A DNA stretch of 64,000 nucleotides from an uncultured Bermanella sp. (GCA_913058575.1 CAJXRF010000010.1:30933-94932); one strand, 5' to 3'; counted from the first letter of the stretch, positions 9,324 through 19,242 are shown. The notes: generated by a model from the letters alone, not told the origin. Program-made: numbers and translations.

Positions 9324-10928
9324 ATGTACGCAAGTGAAGGCGGGGCCAAGCGCAATTTATATTTAAAGCTAAATCCAATGCTAGGTTCAGTATTAATTAT
9401 TATTGGTTTAGTAACGTTTCTTAGTGGTTGCACGAATGTCGATCACACGGAAGAAACAGTCGATCAGAGTTCGTCGGTTGTGCTTAAGCCCATGGACGGT
9501 TGGAGTGATGCGGTTATCTATTTTGTCATGCTAGACCGTTTTGCAGATGGAGATACGACTAACAACCAAAAAGTAGAGCGTTTAAACCCTGGCGGTTATC
9601 ACGGTGGGGATTTGAAAGGCCTAACCCAACAAATTGATGAAATTGCCAGCTTAGGCGCCAATGTCATTTGGCTGACGCCCATTAACAAGCAAATTGATTT
9701 TGGTTTATTTGCAACCGATCCCAGTGGCAAAATTAGCGATGGTTTTCAACATTGGGGTTTTCATGGTTATTGGATCGAAGACTTTTACCAAATCGATTCA
9801 CAATTTGGCTCGGAAGAGGATTTAACCGCGCTGGTTGAAGCCGCTCATCAGCGCAATATGAAAGTCCTATTAGATGTGGTGTATAACCATACGGGCTATT
9901 CAGCGGAAACATTTTACGATCATCACGAGCGCAAAAAGTGGTTGCGCTCTAAGAGTACTGAATGCGACCTAGATGTCATCACCTGTCAGGTGGGGGGCTT
10001 ACCGGATCTTAAAACTGAGCAGCCTAAGGTGCGCGACTATTTAATTGAACATTCAATTGCACTGGCAAAGCGTACCGGAATAGATGGTTTTCGTTTAGAC
10101 ACTTTTAAGCACATTGATCATCCATTTTGGAAAGAACACCGCAAGCGTACTCAGCAAGAATTGGGTGAAGATTTTTTCTTATTGGCAGAAGTGTGGGGTG
10201 GTACTTATAGAGAGCTAGATAAATGGTTTGAAAAAGACGAAACCGATTCAGGATTTGACTTTAGTTTTAGTGGTTCCTGTCAGGCCTTTGTTAATAGACG
10301 TGGTCGATCCATTGCGTTCGCTAAATATTTAGAAAAACGCCACCGTATTCGTGATGGTTACTTTATGGCGCACTATCTATCGAGTCATGATGTGAATATG
10401 GCATTGGCAGATCTTAATAATGACAAAGACAAGTTTAAACTATGTGTGGCCATGCAGATGAGCAGTTTAGGAATGCCGGTTATTTATTATGGTGAGGAAG
10501 TCGCTCGAAAAGGACAATCATGGCCGTATAATCGTATGGATATGCCTTGGGGGGATACAGATATAAAGCCGGGTGCAGGTATAAAGCGTGACGAATCCCT
10601 TAGAGAATACTATCAGGCACTTATTAAGTTACGACGTCAGCATCCCGCCATGTATGCCGGTACGTATACCTTATTACATGCTGAAGGCGATCAAATGGTA
10701 TTCATGCGCAATCATGAGGAAAAAGACGATCATGTTATCGTAGCGGTGAATAGAAGCGATAAAGATTCAGTGTTATCGCTTGAACTTCCTGATTCCGTTA
10801 AAAACAAGTCCTGGTCAAAATTCAATTTAGATACACCTAATGCAGATCAAAGTAACGCTTTTGAATCTGACCTAAAAATAAAAAACATGTCGGTGCAATT
10901 TTTTATTGCCAAGACTAAAAATAGTTGA
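9324..10928 (+). CDS. GH13 alpha-amylase-type lipoprotein
   Basis: A 534-residue GH13 enzyme with a lipoprotein signal peptide (LSGC, Cys36), so it is expected to be anchored at the envelope, facing the periplasm or cell surface. The catalytic triad is complete: nucleophile Asp259 in GFRLDTFKH, acid/base Glu289 in AEVWG, and Asp356 in LSSHD; region I is DVVYNH. It should cut alpha-1,4 bonds in maltodextrins or starch fragments before import. The exact GH13 subfamily and whether it is an amylase or a cyclomaltodextrinase are not clear. Met19 (9378) is a possible shorter start that keeps the lipobox. It heads the malK-malE-malF-malG unit; the malK start lies 8 bases after its stop. Confidence 0.92.
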   Translation: MYASEGGAKRNLYLKLNPMLGSVLIIIGLVTFLSGCTNVDHTEETVDQSSSVVLKPMDGWSDAVIYFVMLDRFADGDTTNNQKVERLNPGGYHGGDLKGLTQQIDEIASLGANVIWLTPINKQIDFGLFATDPSGKISDGFQHWGFHGYWIEDFYQIDSQFGSEEDLTALVEAAHQRNMKVLLDVVYNHTGYSAETFYDHHERKKWLRSKSTECDLDVITCQVGGLPDLKTEQPKVRDYLIEHSIALAKRTGIDGFRLDTFKHIDHPFWKEHRKRTQQELGEDFFLLAEVWGGTYRELDKWFEKDETDSGFDFSFSGSCQAFVNRRGRSIAFAKYLEKRHRIRDGYFMAHYLSSHDVNMALADLNNDKDKFKLCVAMQMSSLGMPVIYYGEEVARKGQSWPYNRMDMPWGDTDIKPGAGIKRDESLREYYQALIKLRRQHPAMYAGTYTLLHAEGDQMVFMRNHEEKDDHVIVAVNRSDKDSVLSLELPDSVKNKSWSKFNLDTPNADQSNAFESDLKIKNMSVQFFIAKTKNS

Positions 10929-10936
10929 GAGTTCCC

Positions 10937-12028
10937 ATGGCCAATATTATTTTTGAAAATGTAGCAAAGAAGTATGGCGATACGTCAATCATAAAAGAGT
11001 TGAATTTTGAAATAAAAGCTCATGAACTAATGGTGTTGGTAGGGCCGTCAGGATGTGGTAAATCCACTACCTTGCGTATGATTGCAGGACTAGAAGACAT
11101 CACCCATGGTGAGTTACGAATTAAAGATAGAATCGTTAATAAAGTCGAGCCAAAAGATCGTGATGTGGCCATGGTGTTTCAAAGCTATGCCTTGTATCCG
11201 CACATGACAGTAGGTGAAAATATTGCGTTTGGTTTAAGAATTAGAAAACTTAATGCAGAAAAAATTAATGAGTTAGTCAGTGAAGCGGCAGAGGTGCTAG
11301 GTTTAACCGATCTTTTGGATCGCAAACCCAAAGCATTGTCAGGTGGTCAACGACAACGGGTGGCTTTAGGGCGAGCGTTAGTGAGAAAACCGTCGGTATT
11401 TTTATTTGATGAGCCTCTTTCCAATTTAGATGCGGAACTCAGAGTACAAATGCGAGCAGAGATTGCACGCTTACAAAAACGCTTAAATACCACCGCCGTT
11501 TATGTTACCCACGATCAGGTTGAAGCCATGACACTTGGGGACCGTATAGCGGTCATGAATAAAGGTGAAATCATGCAAGTAGGCGCGCCTTTAGACTTGT
11601 ATGAAAAACCAAAAAATGTATTTGTAGCCGGTTTTTTAGGAACGCCTCCCATGAACTTACTAAATGTAAGGGTTGAGGATAATCAAATTAAGAATGGCGT
11701 ATTTTCTATGGCCATTCCCTCAGCTTGGCAAGCTGCCTTGGAAAATTTTGAAAATAAAAAACTCATACTTGGGATTCGCCCAGAGCATATAACCGGTGCT
11801 AATCATGGTGATAGCAGTGGTATATATTGCAAGGGTCAAATTGAAATTGTCGAAACCCTAGGGCATGAGGTGTTGATACATGTCTCTATGAATGAAGGTA
11901 AGGAAAAGTTGGTGGCTAAATTACCCGCCCATGATATCCCCAAAATGGGCGATAACATAAAGCTGGAACTGGATGTAAACGCAATTCACCTTTTTGATGC
12001 CGAGACTGAAGAACGTATCATTAACTAA
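10937..12028 (+). CDS. malK: Maltodextrin ABC transporter ATPase
   Basis: A 363-residue MalK/UgpC-type ATPase. Walker A is GPSGCGKST, the signature is LSGGQRQRVALGRAL, Walker B is FLFDEPLSNLD, and the H-loop is VTHDQ. A C-terminal regulatory TOBE/OB domain (GIRPEH about residue 280) completes the usual CUT1-family length. It energises import through MalF/MalG at the inner membrane. The ATG at 10937 is chosen; an upstream TTG at 10925 would overlap the amylase stop and adds four residues with no support. Its position between a surface amylase and malE makes maltodextrin the most likely substrate. Confidence 0.93.
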   Translation: MANIIFENVAKKYGDTSIIKELNFEIKAHELMVLVGPSGCGKSTTLRMIAGLEDITHGELRIKDRIVNKVEPKDRDVAMVFQSYALYPHMTVGENIAFGLRIRKLNAEKINELVSEAAEVLGLTDLLDRKPKALSGGQRQRVALGRALVRKPSVFLFDEPLSNLDAELRVQMRAEIARLQKRLNTTAVYVTHDQVEAMTLGDRIAVMNKGEIMQVGAPLDLYEKPKNVFVAGFLGTPPMNLLNVRVEDNQIKNGVFSMAIPSAWQAALENFENKKLILGIRPEHITGANHGDSSGIYCKGQIEIVETLGHEVLIHVSMNEGKEKLVAKLPAHDIPKMGDNIKLELDVNAIHLFDAETEERIIN

Positions 12029-12081
12029 TTAACCCCATTTAGTCATTACGAAAAATAAAAATAACATAGGCGATTATTGAA

Positions 12082-13323
12082 ATGAAAAAACAGTTTGGAT
12101 ACCTCATAGCAATTTTGTTGGCATTGGTTAGCCTTATGCAAATCAGTATTGTACATGCACAATCTGAAATGAAGCGCATGGTGGTTTGGCATGCATATCG
12201 TGGAGAGGAAAAAACTGCTTTTGAAAAAGTGGTTAAAAATTACAATGAAAAAATTGCAGGTAAGGGCCTTTATTTTAAGCCGTTAGCGGTACCTTATGAC
12301 GCTTATGCTGACAAAATTAGTGCCGCTATCCCACGCGGTAAAGGACCCGACGTATTTATTTATGCTCAAGATCGTTTGGGAGGCTGGATTGAAGCGGGTA
12401 ATACACTAGAATCCATTGATTTTTATGCCGAAGATAAAGAATTAGAGCGTTTTCCAGGGTCACTTATTTCTGCTATGACCTACAACGATACTCTATATGG
12501 TTTACCGTTTAACTTTAAAATGCCCGCCATGATTTATAATAAAAAATTGGTTAACAGCGCGCCTAAAACAACCGATGAACTAATTAAAGTGGCTAAAGCG
12601 TTAACCGATGAGAAAATGGGTCGATTTGGCTTAGCGTATGAGTATTCCAATTTCTTTTTTCATTCAGCCATACTAAATGCGTTTGGTGGGAAGGCGTTTG
12701 AGAAAGGTGGCTTAGTATCGGAGATGGTTTCTAAAGAAAATCTGAACTCAATTGAATTTATGCTTAAGTGGTTTCAACAGGACAAGGTGCTTCCTGCTGA
12801 GCCTTCTTCTTCTTTAATTACCTCGCTATTTAATGATGGAAAAGCGGCCATTGTATTTTCTGGCCCATGGATGCTGGGCGAAATATCACAGGACATCGAG
12901 TATGCCATAGCCCCTATGCCGGTTATCAGTGAACTAGGTAAGCCAATGGCCCCCTGGATGTCGGTGGAGGGCTTATATATTTCAAAAAGCTCAAAAAACA
13001 AAGAACAGTCTTATGACTTTATTAAATATCTGACCTCTCAAAAAGTAGCGCTGGTTATGGGCCAAGAAGGTAGGCAACTGCCTTCCAATATAAAAGTATG
13101 GGATGAAAAAGTAATGCAAGAAAATCCCGTTGCTATGGCTTTTAAGGAGCAAATGAAAACAGCGGTGACCATGCCAAACTATGCACAAATGACTTTGATG
13201 TGGTCTCCGGCAACTACCGCTATGAATAAAATAGTGAAGGGAACAGCTTCTCCTAAAGCGGCATTATTAGAAGCTCAAAATAGTATCAGTAAAGATATTT
13301 TGGCCTTGGCTAAGAGTCATTAA
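12082..13323 (+). CDS. malE: Periplasmic maltodextrin-binding protein
   Basis: A 413-residue family 1 solute-binding protein with a signal peptide (cleavage probably after VHAQ, residues about 24-27). The mature N-terminus MVVWHAYRGEEK and the later AAIVFSGPWMLGEI motif are typical of MalE-like proteins. It would capture maltodextrins in the periplasm and deliver them to MalF/MalG. It lies 53 bases after malK and 14 bases before malF. Length and motif order match the family; ligand specificity is inferred from the surrounding amylases and malQ. Confidence 0.92.
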   Translation: MKKQFGYLIAILLALVSLMQISIVHAQSEMKRMVVWHAYRGEEKTAFEKVVKNYNEKIAGKGLYFKPLAVPYDAYADKISAAIPRGKGPDVFIYAQDRLGGWIEAGNTLESIDFYAEDKELERFPGSLISAMTYNDTLYGLPFNFKMPAMIYNKKLVNSAPKTTDELIKVAKALTDEKMGRFGLAYEYSNFFFHSAILNAFGGKAFEKGGLVSEMVSKENLNSIEFMLKWFQQDKVLPAEPSSSLITSLFNDGKAAIVFSGPWMLGEISQDIEYAIAPMPVISELGKPMAPWMSVEGLYISKSSKNKEQSYDFIKYLTSQKVALVMGQEGRQLPSNIKVWDEKVMQENPVAMAFKEQMKTAVTMPNYAQMTLMWSPATTAMNKIVKGTASPKAALLEAQNSISKDILALAKSH

Positions 13324-13337
13324 GGATAGTTAACAAC

Positions 13338-15263
13338 ATGAACTTTCAAATGATTAATAGCCGGACGTTGAGTTTTATAGCGCTATTCTCAATGGCTTAT
13401 ATAGCGTTTCTTTATGGATCAAACGACAGCTTTATTCGTTTATATCAGCAAAGTGAAATGGATAAAGCGGTTATTTTGTCAGGGTCTATGGCAAAAAAAC
13501 TCTCCAATATAAGTGCCACCGAATCGCTTCAAGACTTGGCTATTAACCTAAAAGCGAAAAATAGCAATGTATTAGACATTAAAATACTTAAGCTTTCAGG
13601 GGCCAAAATAGTAGCTTCAACCCATATTGGCGATATGGATAAAAGCTTTCCGTTTAGATTGCCAAAAGATCAGAAACCATTTTTCGATGAGGCAAAACAA
13701 ATAAAAGCCGCATATAAAAAGGCGCTAATCGGGCAATTCTTAAACCCTATTATAAGCTATGAATGGCTTGATAATAATTCAGTCAATACATTAAAAGTGA
13801 TCTCACCCTACACAGTGAATGGGCGTTTTACAGGTGTTTTACAGTTGAATGTATTGACTGAACCAAGGGCAACCCAAGCCCATTATTTTACCGATTGGCT
13901 GGTGTTGTTGGTTGTTGCATTGGCGTTATTACATTTAATTGAAAAAAAGCAGCTTAATAATATTCGCTTTACGTACTTCAATGTGACAAAAAACACTCTG
14001 AACTCGTGTTTATACTCAGTGGTTTTTTTAATTGTATCTTTATTGATATGTTTTCAGCTGGTGCAAGAATTTAAGGCTGAGCAATCAACCGCAATAGAGG
14101 CCATAACCGCATTAATGAGGACGATTGAATCTGGGTCTGCCAGTACTCAAGCATTGTGGATCGACCGTTATGGGCAAGACATGCAGAGACTGAATACATT
14201 ATCCCAGCCTGTTTACTTGCAATCAATGGCAACTAATCTCCATGGGCTAATGGCTAAATATGCTGTTCATATATTATTTGCTTTAGTCTTGATGGTGTTC
14301 TTTATTTCTGGGTCAGCCGCTAGAACACGCCAAGCGTTTAAGGAAAATCGCCAAGCCTATATGTATGTCATGCCGGCCATGTTAGGTATGTTAGTACTGG
14401 TGTTTTTCCCTTTTGGTTACGGTGTTCTGTTGTCCTTTACAGACACAACAATGTTTAACGAAAGCCTGCCTTTTTCTGAGCGATTTATTGGGTTGGATAA
14501 TTACTTATCTATTCTAGGGGGCTTTAATTTATTTAAGGAATTAGATGGCCAAACCATCGTTAACTATGAAAATTTCTATTGGACATTATTCATTACCATT
14601 TGCTGGACCGTATCTAATGTCGTCTTTGCCGTAGGCTTGGGGCTGTTGTTAGCCTTAGCATTGAATGATTCGCGCATTAAATTCCGCTGGTTTTTTCGAG
14701 TGGTGCTTATCTTGCCTTGGGCAATTCCCAATTACATTACAGCTCTGGTATGGAAGGGCATGTTTCACCAACAGTTTGGTGTGATTAACCAAGTGATTCA
14801 AATGTTTGGGTTTGAACCAATAGACTGGTTTGGCAGTGTGTTTACGTCATTTTTAACCGGTTTAACCACTAATGTATGGCTGGGGTTTCCTTTTATGATG
14901 GTGGTTATCTTAGGGGGATTACAGTCTATCTCCACGGATATGTATGAAGCGGCAAGAATCGATGGCGCAAATCGTTGGCAGCAATTTAAATACATTACGC
15001 TGCCATCACTAAAACCGACGCTTATTCCCGCAATTATTCTATCGGTGGTTTGGACATTTAATATGTTTAATGTGATTTACCTAGTATCCGCTGGGGAGCC
15101 AGCCGGTGCCAATGAAATATTAATTACCCAGGCTTACAAAATTGGCTTCGAAAAAATGCAATATGCTTATGCCGCCGCTTATTCAGTGGTGATCTTTATG
15201 ATCTTATTGGTTTACGGTGTATTTCAAAACAAAGTCAGTAAAGTCACTGATATGAATTCATAG
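13338..15263 (+). CDS. malF: Maltodextrin ABC permease MalF with an extra N-terminal periplasmic region
   Basis: A 641-residue inner-membrane permease, well over the 514 residues of E. coli MalF. The canonical CUT1 core begins near residue 340 and carries the EAA loop YEAARIDGANRWQQF at about 535-550, which docks on MalK. In front of it are extra membrane segments (about 9-27, 187-202, 224-242, 308-325) enclosing a ~160-residue periplasmic segment (28-186) and a shorter one (243-307). The first, with ILKLSGAKIVAST and a later GRFTGVLQLNV segment, reads like a PAS/Cache-type sensor module. E. coli MalF instead has a P2 loop between TM3 and TM4, so this arrangement is different. It is followed by malG after 11 bases. 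Confidence 0.9.
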   Translation: MNFQMINSRTLSFIALFSMAYIAFLYGSNDSFIRLYQQSEMDKAVILSGSMAKKLSNISATESLQDLAINLKAKNSNVLDIKILKLSGAKIVASTHIGDMDKSFPFRLPKDQKPFFDEAKQIKAAYKKALIGQFLNPIISYEWLDNNSVNTLKVISPYTVNGRFTGVLQLNVLTEPRATQAHYFTDWLVLLVVALALLHLIEKKQLNNIRFTYFNVTKNTLNSCLYSVVFLIVSLLICFQLVQEFKAEQSTAIEAITALMRTIESGSASTQALWIDRYGQDMQRLNTLSQPVYLQSMATNLHGLMAKYAVHILFALVLMVFFISGSAARTRQAFKENRQAYMYVMPAMLGMLVLVFFPFGYGVLLSFTDTTMFNESLPFSERFIGLDNYLSILGGFNLFKELDGQTIVNYENFYWTLFITICWTVSNVVFAVGLGLLLALALNDSRIKFRWFFRVVLILPWAIPNYITALVWKGMFHQQFGVINQVIQMFGFEPIDWFGSVFTSFLTGLTTNVWLGFPFMMVVILGGLQSISTDMYEAARIDGANRWQQFKYITLPSLKPTLIPAIILSVVWTFNMFNVIYLVSAGEPAGANEILITQAYKIGFEKMQYAYAAAYSVVIFMILLVYGVFQNKVSKVTDMNS

Positions 15264-15274
15264 GGGGGATAATT

Positions 15275-16159
15275 ATGAATAAGTTATTTGAAACAGAAAA
15301 CATACTGCTAATCATTAGATACATTTTTGTAATCGGTATGACGATATTGTCCTTGTATCCAATTTTTTGGGTGCTATCTCTGGCTTTTTCTGGAAGCCAG
15401 TCCTTGGCAATTACAGAATTACCAGTGGACCCCAGTAGTTGGGATAGACTGCGGGCGATTATTCCTTGGCCTGAAAATTTTTCACTTCAGAATTTCATTG
15501 ATGTATTAACCGAACAACAATTTGGCCGTTGGTTATTGAACAGCGCAATCGTAGCGGGTATTACCACCGTGTTTGGTGTTTTTTTGGCCAGTACTTCCGC
15601 CTATGCTTTTTCTCGCTTTAGGTTTCCTGGTAGAGGGTTTGGCATGATGACGTTTTTAGTATCCCAAATGTTTCCTGGCACGCTAATGCTCATTCCTCTA
15701 TATGTCATTATCGTAGGGTGGTTAAACTTGGAAAACTCCTACATTGGATTAGTCTTGGTTTATTCGGTAACCGCCATTCCATTTTGTGTTTGGATGCTTA
15801 AAGGTTACTTCGATACTATTCCAAAAGAAATTGAAGAATCCGCCATCATGGATGGCGCTTCACAAGCGGTTATATTTTGGCAAATAATTGTGCCTCTAGC
15901 AAAGCCCGCCATTGCGGTGACGGCCTTGTTTTCTTTTATGGCTGGCTGGAATGAATTTATCTTGGCTTCCATCTTTATGAGTGAAGAACAACTGTATACC
16001 GCCCCAGTTGGATTGAAGTTCTTTGTTGGAGAGCATTCATCTATGTGGGGATACTTTGCCGCAGGTTCAGTGATCGTATCTGCACCGGTTGTATTTTTAT
16101 TTTTGTACCTACAAAAATATTTAATTTCAGGACTGACTTCAGGAGGTGTAAAGGGTTAA
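15275..16159 (+). CDS. malG: Maltodextrin ABC permease MalG
   Basis: A 294-residue permease with six predicted membrane segments and the EAA loop EIEESAIMDGASQAVIF (residues about 188-204) that contacts MalK. The C-terminus LTSGGVKG is characteristic of MalG-type permeases. It has a strong ribosome site (GGGGGGAT just before ATG). It pairs with MalF to form the inner-membrane channel. No terminator is visible in the 59 bases before the next gene, so transcription may continue into the DOMON-like gene. Confidence 0.94.
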   Translation: MNKLFETENILLIIRYIFVIGMTILSLYPIFWVLSLAFSGSQSLAITELPVDPSSWDRLRAIIPWPENFSLQNFIDVLTEQQFGRWLLNSAIVAGITTVFGVFLASTSAYAFSRFRFPGRGFGMMTFLVSQMFPGTLMLIPLYVIIVGWLNLENSYIGLVLVYSVTAIPFCVWMLKGYFDTIPKEIEESAIMDGASQAVIFWQIIVPLAKPAIAVTALFSFMAGWNEFILASIFMSEEQLYTAPVGLKFFVGEHSSMWGYFAAGSVIVSAPVVFLFLYLQKYLISGLTSGGVKG

Positions 16160-16218
16160 ATTTAATTCTTACACCATTTGAATAACACGTAACCATAACC
16201 CACGAAAGGGATTGCAAT

Positions 16219-17037
16219 ATGACAACTAAAATAAAAACTATGCTGAAAGCCTTAACTGCTGTAAGCACCTTTGCTTTAAGTTTATCTGCCGCTGCTGGCT
16301 CTATTGAATTTAAAGACCCAAAAGGGGATGACATTGGCGCGGGCCATGTGGTCTACCCAACCGATGGTGTTTATAAGCCTGGTTCCTTTGATTTGAAAAA
16401 ATTTATCGTAAAGAGTGACTCAAAAAAAGCAACCTTTACCGCTGAGTTAAATACAACATTAGAGGACACATGGGGAATGGGCAGTGGCTTTGCCATTCAA
16501 ATGATTTTTGTTTATATCGATACCAAGCCTGGAGGCCATACCGACAGTGTTCCTGGTACTAACGTTACTTTTGCATCTGGAAGTGAGTGGGATAAGGTAG
16601 TGATTCTTTCTCCTCAAAAGCAATCTAGAGTGATTTCAGAAGCCCAAGTAAAAGCGCCTAATATTTTAAGTGATATTGTGGTACCCAGTCGTACAAAGGG
16701 TAAGGGTAAAAAAATTACCGGTAAGGTAAACCTAGCGGATCTTGGCGAAGGAGATCCAACCACATGGGGATATCAAGTGGTAGTGCAATCGAATGAGGGC
16801 TTCCCTGCTAAAACAGATTTATTAACCCGTAAAGTAAATGAGTATGAAGGTCAGCACCGCTTTGGTGGTCAAGCAGATACCGACTGCGACCCTCATGTAT
16901 TAGATGTACTTGCAGGAGACGGTAAAGGTAAAAAGTCTGAAATTGCTGCACAAATTGAAATGCTAAAATTTGAATGCTCTGAAGATGGAGAAATCGTAAA
17001 ACTGTCAGAATTAAGCATGTTAAGAAAATCGAAGTAA
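16219..17037 (+). CDS. Secreted glucodextranase C-terminal/DOMON-like protein
   Basis: A 272-residue protein with a clear signal peptide (cleavage near SAAAG, residue about 26). The mature start SIEFKDPKGDDIGAGHVVYP matches the C-terminal carbohydrate-binding domain of glucodextranase and related archaeal/bacterial amylases (DOMON-like fold), here as a stand-alone protein. The EWDKVV and TTWGYQVVVQS segments also fit. It probably binds maltodextrins in the periplasm or at the surface. It directly follows malG and precedes the porin. A related protein is encoded at 19328-20452, on the other side of the porin. The function is inferred from fold and context; no catalytic residues are recognised. 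Confidence 0.8.
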   Translation: MTTKIKTMLKALTAVSTFALSLSAAAGSIEFKDPKGDDIGAGHVVYPTDGVYKPGSFDLKKFIVKSDSKKATFTAELNTTLEDTWGMGSGFAIQMIFVYIDTKPGGHTDSVPGTNVTFASGSEWDKVVILSPQKQSRVISEAQVKAPNILSDIVVPSRTKGKGKKITGKVNLADLGEGDPTTWGYQVVVQSNEGFPAKTDLLTRKVNEYEGQHRFGGQADTDCDPHVLDVLAGDGKGKKSEIAAQIEMLKFECSEDGEIVKLSELSMLRKSK

Positions 17038-17050
17038 ATACATAAAAGAC

Positions 17051-17076
17051 AAAAGCTGCCAATGTTGCAGTTTTTT
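17051..17076 (+). terminator. Terminator after the first DOMON-like gene
   Basis: AAAAGCTGC, a 7-base loop, GCAG, then TTTTTT: a short hairpin with a T-run 13 bases after the stop codon. It would end the amylase-malKEFG-DOMON transcript before the separately controlled porin. Confidence 0.6.
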
Positions 17077-17088
17077 GTTGATTAAAAA

Positions 17089-17102
17089 TGTAAACGATTG
17101 CA
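17089..17102 (+). promoter_or_regulatory. MalR-type operator before the porin
   Basis: TGTAAACGATTGCA, 12 of 14 matches to TGTAATCGATTACA, lies directly after the preceding terminator and 77 bases before the porin start. It indicates that the porin has its own regulated promoter. Confidence 0.78.
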
Positions 17103-17178
17103 TTGTGTATTTAGACTAACTCTCATGCGCAATGATTAGACATAAAAAATAAGAATTAAATTGCAAAAGGTCTTTATT

Positions 17179-19230
17179 ATGGAATTTAAGAAAAAGGTAT
17201 TGGCGTCAGCTGTGCTGTTGGGACTTGCTTCCCAAATGGCCATGGCTGGTGATATTCGTTGGTACGGTTCGGTTTATAACAAATTTTTAGACGGCAATCA
17301 GAATTCTCAAACTGGCTTGTATAATAATTCAGAATTCGGCAGTGGTGACATTGGTCAAGGCACCGAATTTGAATTGATGTTTGAAGCAAAAGTGTCTGAG
17401 AAAGTGGAAGTGGGCGGGCGTTTAAAATCTCGCTTTGATTCCAATTACTGGTCTAACTTCGGTGGTTTTGGTGGGGGCTGTGAAGCACCTGCGGGCGGTG
17501 GTGAGGTTACCTGTACCGGTGAAAGCAATCCTAAAGAAGCGCAGTATTTAAAACTGCGTGGTATTTATACGCGCATCACCCCTGGGTACGATTGGATTGA
17601 TTCGGTAACAATAGGTTCTAACGACTGGGGGATATTTGACCCCATGACCATAGGTAAGATGCGTTACATTGATCGCGATAATGGCTCAGGTATATTGGCT
17701 CAGGGTGCTTTATTTGATGACTCTTTGCGTTATGATTTTGCGCGAATTTCTTTACCCAGTTTATGGGCGGGTCCACAGTTTGGAACTGGAGATTTGCATG
17801 CGCAAGATGCCGCTTATGCTTTGCAGCTAGGAGGCAATGTGGGCGATGATTTAAACGTGACCCTAATTCATGAATACGTTCAGGACCAAGAATTAGATGC
17901 TAATGACACCAACGCCACTAACGGCCGTAGGTTAGAAACGCGCTTTGCCAATACTGTTACGGGTTTAAAGCTTGCTTGGGATGGTTTAGATTTTTTAAGC
18001 ACTAACGTAGCGCTGTATAATTCTTCTTTTGATATTGATGACAGCATCACCGAGGCGCGCTGGACTCCGACTCCTAGTAAAAGCGTCAATGATACTTCTT
18101 TATTGTTAAACGTTGAGCTAAGTGACTTCGGAGTGGAAGACCTGACTGTTTCTGCTCAGTATTTTGACATTGGTAAAGACTACTTCTCCATGATGGCATC
18201 TCGTCGTGAAGCTGATGTTTTACTAACGGAAGGTTACGATGCTGCATGGGGCTGGTCACGACCTAACTACAACAGCAAATCCGCGGGTACTGCTAACGTG
18301 GGATACGGTGGTTGGCGCGGTACGCAACAACAAGTTGTTGCCGTGAATGCCGATAACGAATTTACCGATTTCGATGAAGCTCAAGCTTATAGTGTTATTG
18401 GTTGGAAAGGTTTAACCGTCATTCCTCGCTATACGATTGCCGATGTTGATTTATCTTTGGAAATTACACTGCTTGATTTCAATGATAACGAGCAAGCTTG
18501 TGGCAGCGCGGTGAAAGCCGATTGTGCCATGCCTGGCCTGGATGGTGTTTCTGGTTGGGGGGTGGGAGGTGATTACCGTTCCGTATTGTCGCCTTACCAA
18601 GATAAATCAACCAATATTTTTGTGCTACGTGCTGAGCATCAGCTTGATGTATTGGGCGGCATAGACTTATCGGGTTTTGTTAAGTTTATGGGTGACGAAG
18701 ACAAACGTGTTACTTCAAATGCAGCTTTGGCTGATGCTTATAGTAATGCATCTACCGTCATTGCCCATCACAAACATGATGATCGAGAAGCGGATTACAC
18801 ATCTTTTGGTCTAAGCGTAGGCGCACAGTTGCATCAAGACCTGTATGTCAAAGCCTACTACGATGTTTATGAAGTGGACCTAATGGATGGCACCATAGAT
18901 AACGTACCTACTGTCTTTGATGGTTGGGAGCAAGGTGGAGGTTGGGTTGAGTATCAAACCGGTCAACACAGTAAAAATATCTTTGGTTTACAAGCGGACT
19001 ACATTATTTCTGGTATAGAAGTGGGTGCTAAAGTTGAATTTATTCACGGCACCTACGACCCTGAGTATTATCAAGGTAATGCAGATGGCAGTGTCACCGA
19101 AGTGACCGGTGCAGCCGCAATTGATGCACTGGTAGCAGGCAGTGGCTGGAATGGTAATATCGATGCGCCAAGCGAAGATTTTGACTATTCACAATATCGA
19201 ATGAAGGTGTTTGTAAAAACTCAATTCTAA
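17179..19230 (+). CDS. Large outer-membrane porin-like protein, probable maltodextrin porin
   Basis: A 683-residue protein with a signal peptide ending AMAG (residues about 20-24). Its mature start DIRWYGSVYNKFLDG, its many alternating polar/hydrophobic strands and its terminal Phe (KVFVKTQF) indicate an outer-membrane beta-barrel. I do not recognise LamB, ScrY or OprB motifs; at 683 residues it is far longer than the roughly 420-residue LamB. From its place between two maltodextrin-type binding proteins, directly under a locus operator, it probably replaces LamB. The start at ATG 17179 is preferred to a TTG at 17161 because it gives a clean signal peptide. A terminator hairpin follows. Confidence 0.8.
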   Translation: MEFKKKVLASAVLLGLASQMAMAGDIRWYGSVYNKFLDGNQNSQTGLYNNSEFGSGDIGQGTEFELMFEAKVSEKVEVGGRLKSRFDSNYWSNFGGFGGGCEAPAGGGEVTCTGESNPKEAQYLKLRGIYTRITPGYDWIDSVTIGSNDWGIFDPMTIGKMRYIDRDNGSGILAQGALFDDSLRYDFARISLPSLWAGPQFGTGDLHAQDAAYALQLGGNVGDDLNVTLIHEYVQDQELDANDTNATNGRRLETRFANTVTGLKLAWDGLDFLSTNVALYNSSFDIDDSITEARWTPTPSKSVNDTSLLLNVELSDFGVEDLTVSAQYFDIGKDYFSMMASRREADVLLTEGYDAAWGWSRPNYNSKSAGTANVGYGGWRGTQQQVVAVNADNEFTDFDEAQAYSVIGWKGLTVIPRYTIADVDLSLEITLLDFNDNEQACGSAVKADCAMPGLDGVSGWGVGGDYRSVLSPYQDKSTNIFVLRAEHQLDVLGGIDLSGFVKFMGDEDKRVTSNAALADAYSNASTVIAHHKHDDREADYTSFGLSVGAQLHQDLYVKAYYDVYEVDLMDGTIDNVPTVFDGWEQGGGWVEYQTGQHSKNIFGLQADYIISGIEVGAKVEFIHGTYDPEYYQGNADGSVTEVTGAAAIDALVAGSGWNGNIDAPSEDFDYSQYRMKVFVKTQF

Positions 19231-19242
19231 ATTGTGTTAAAA

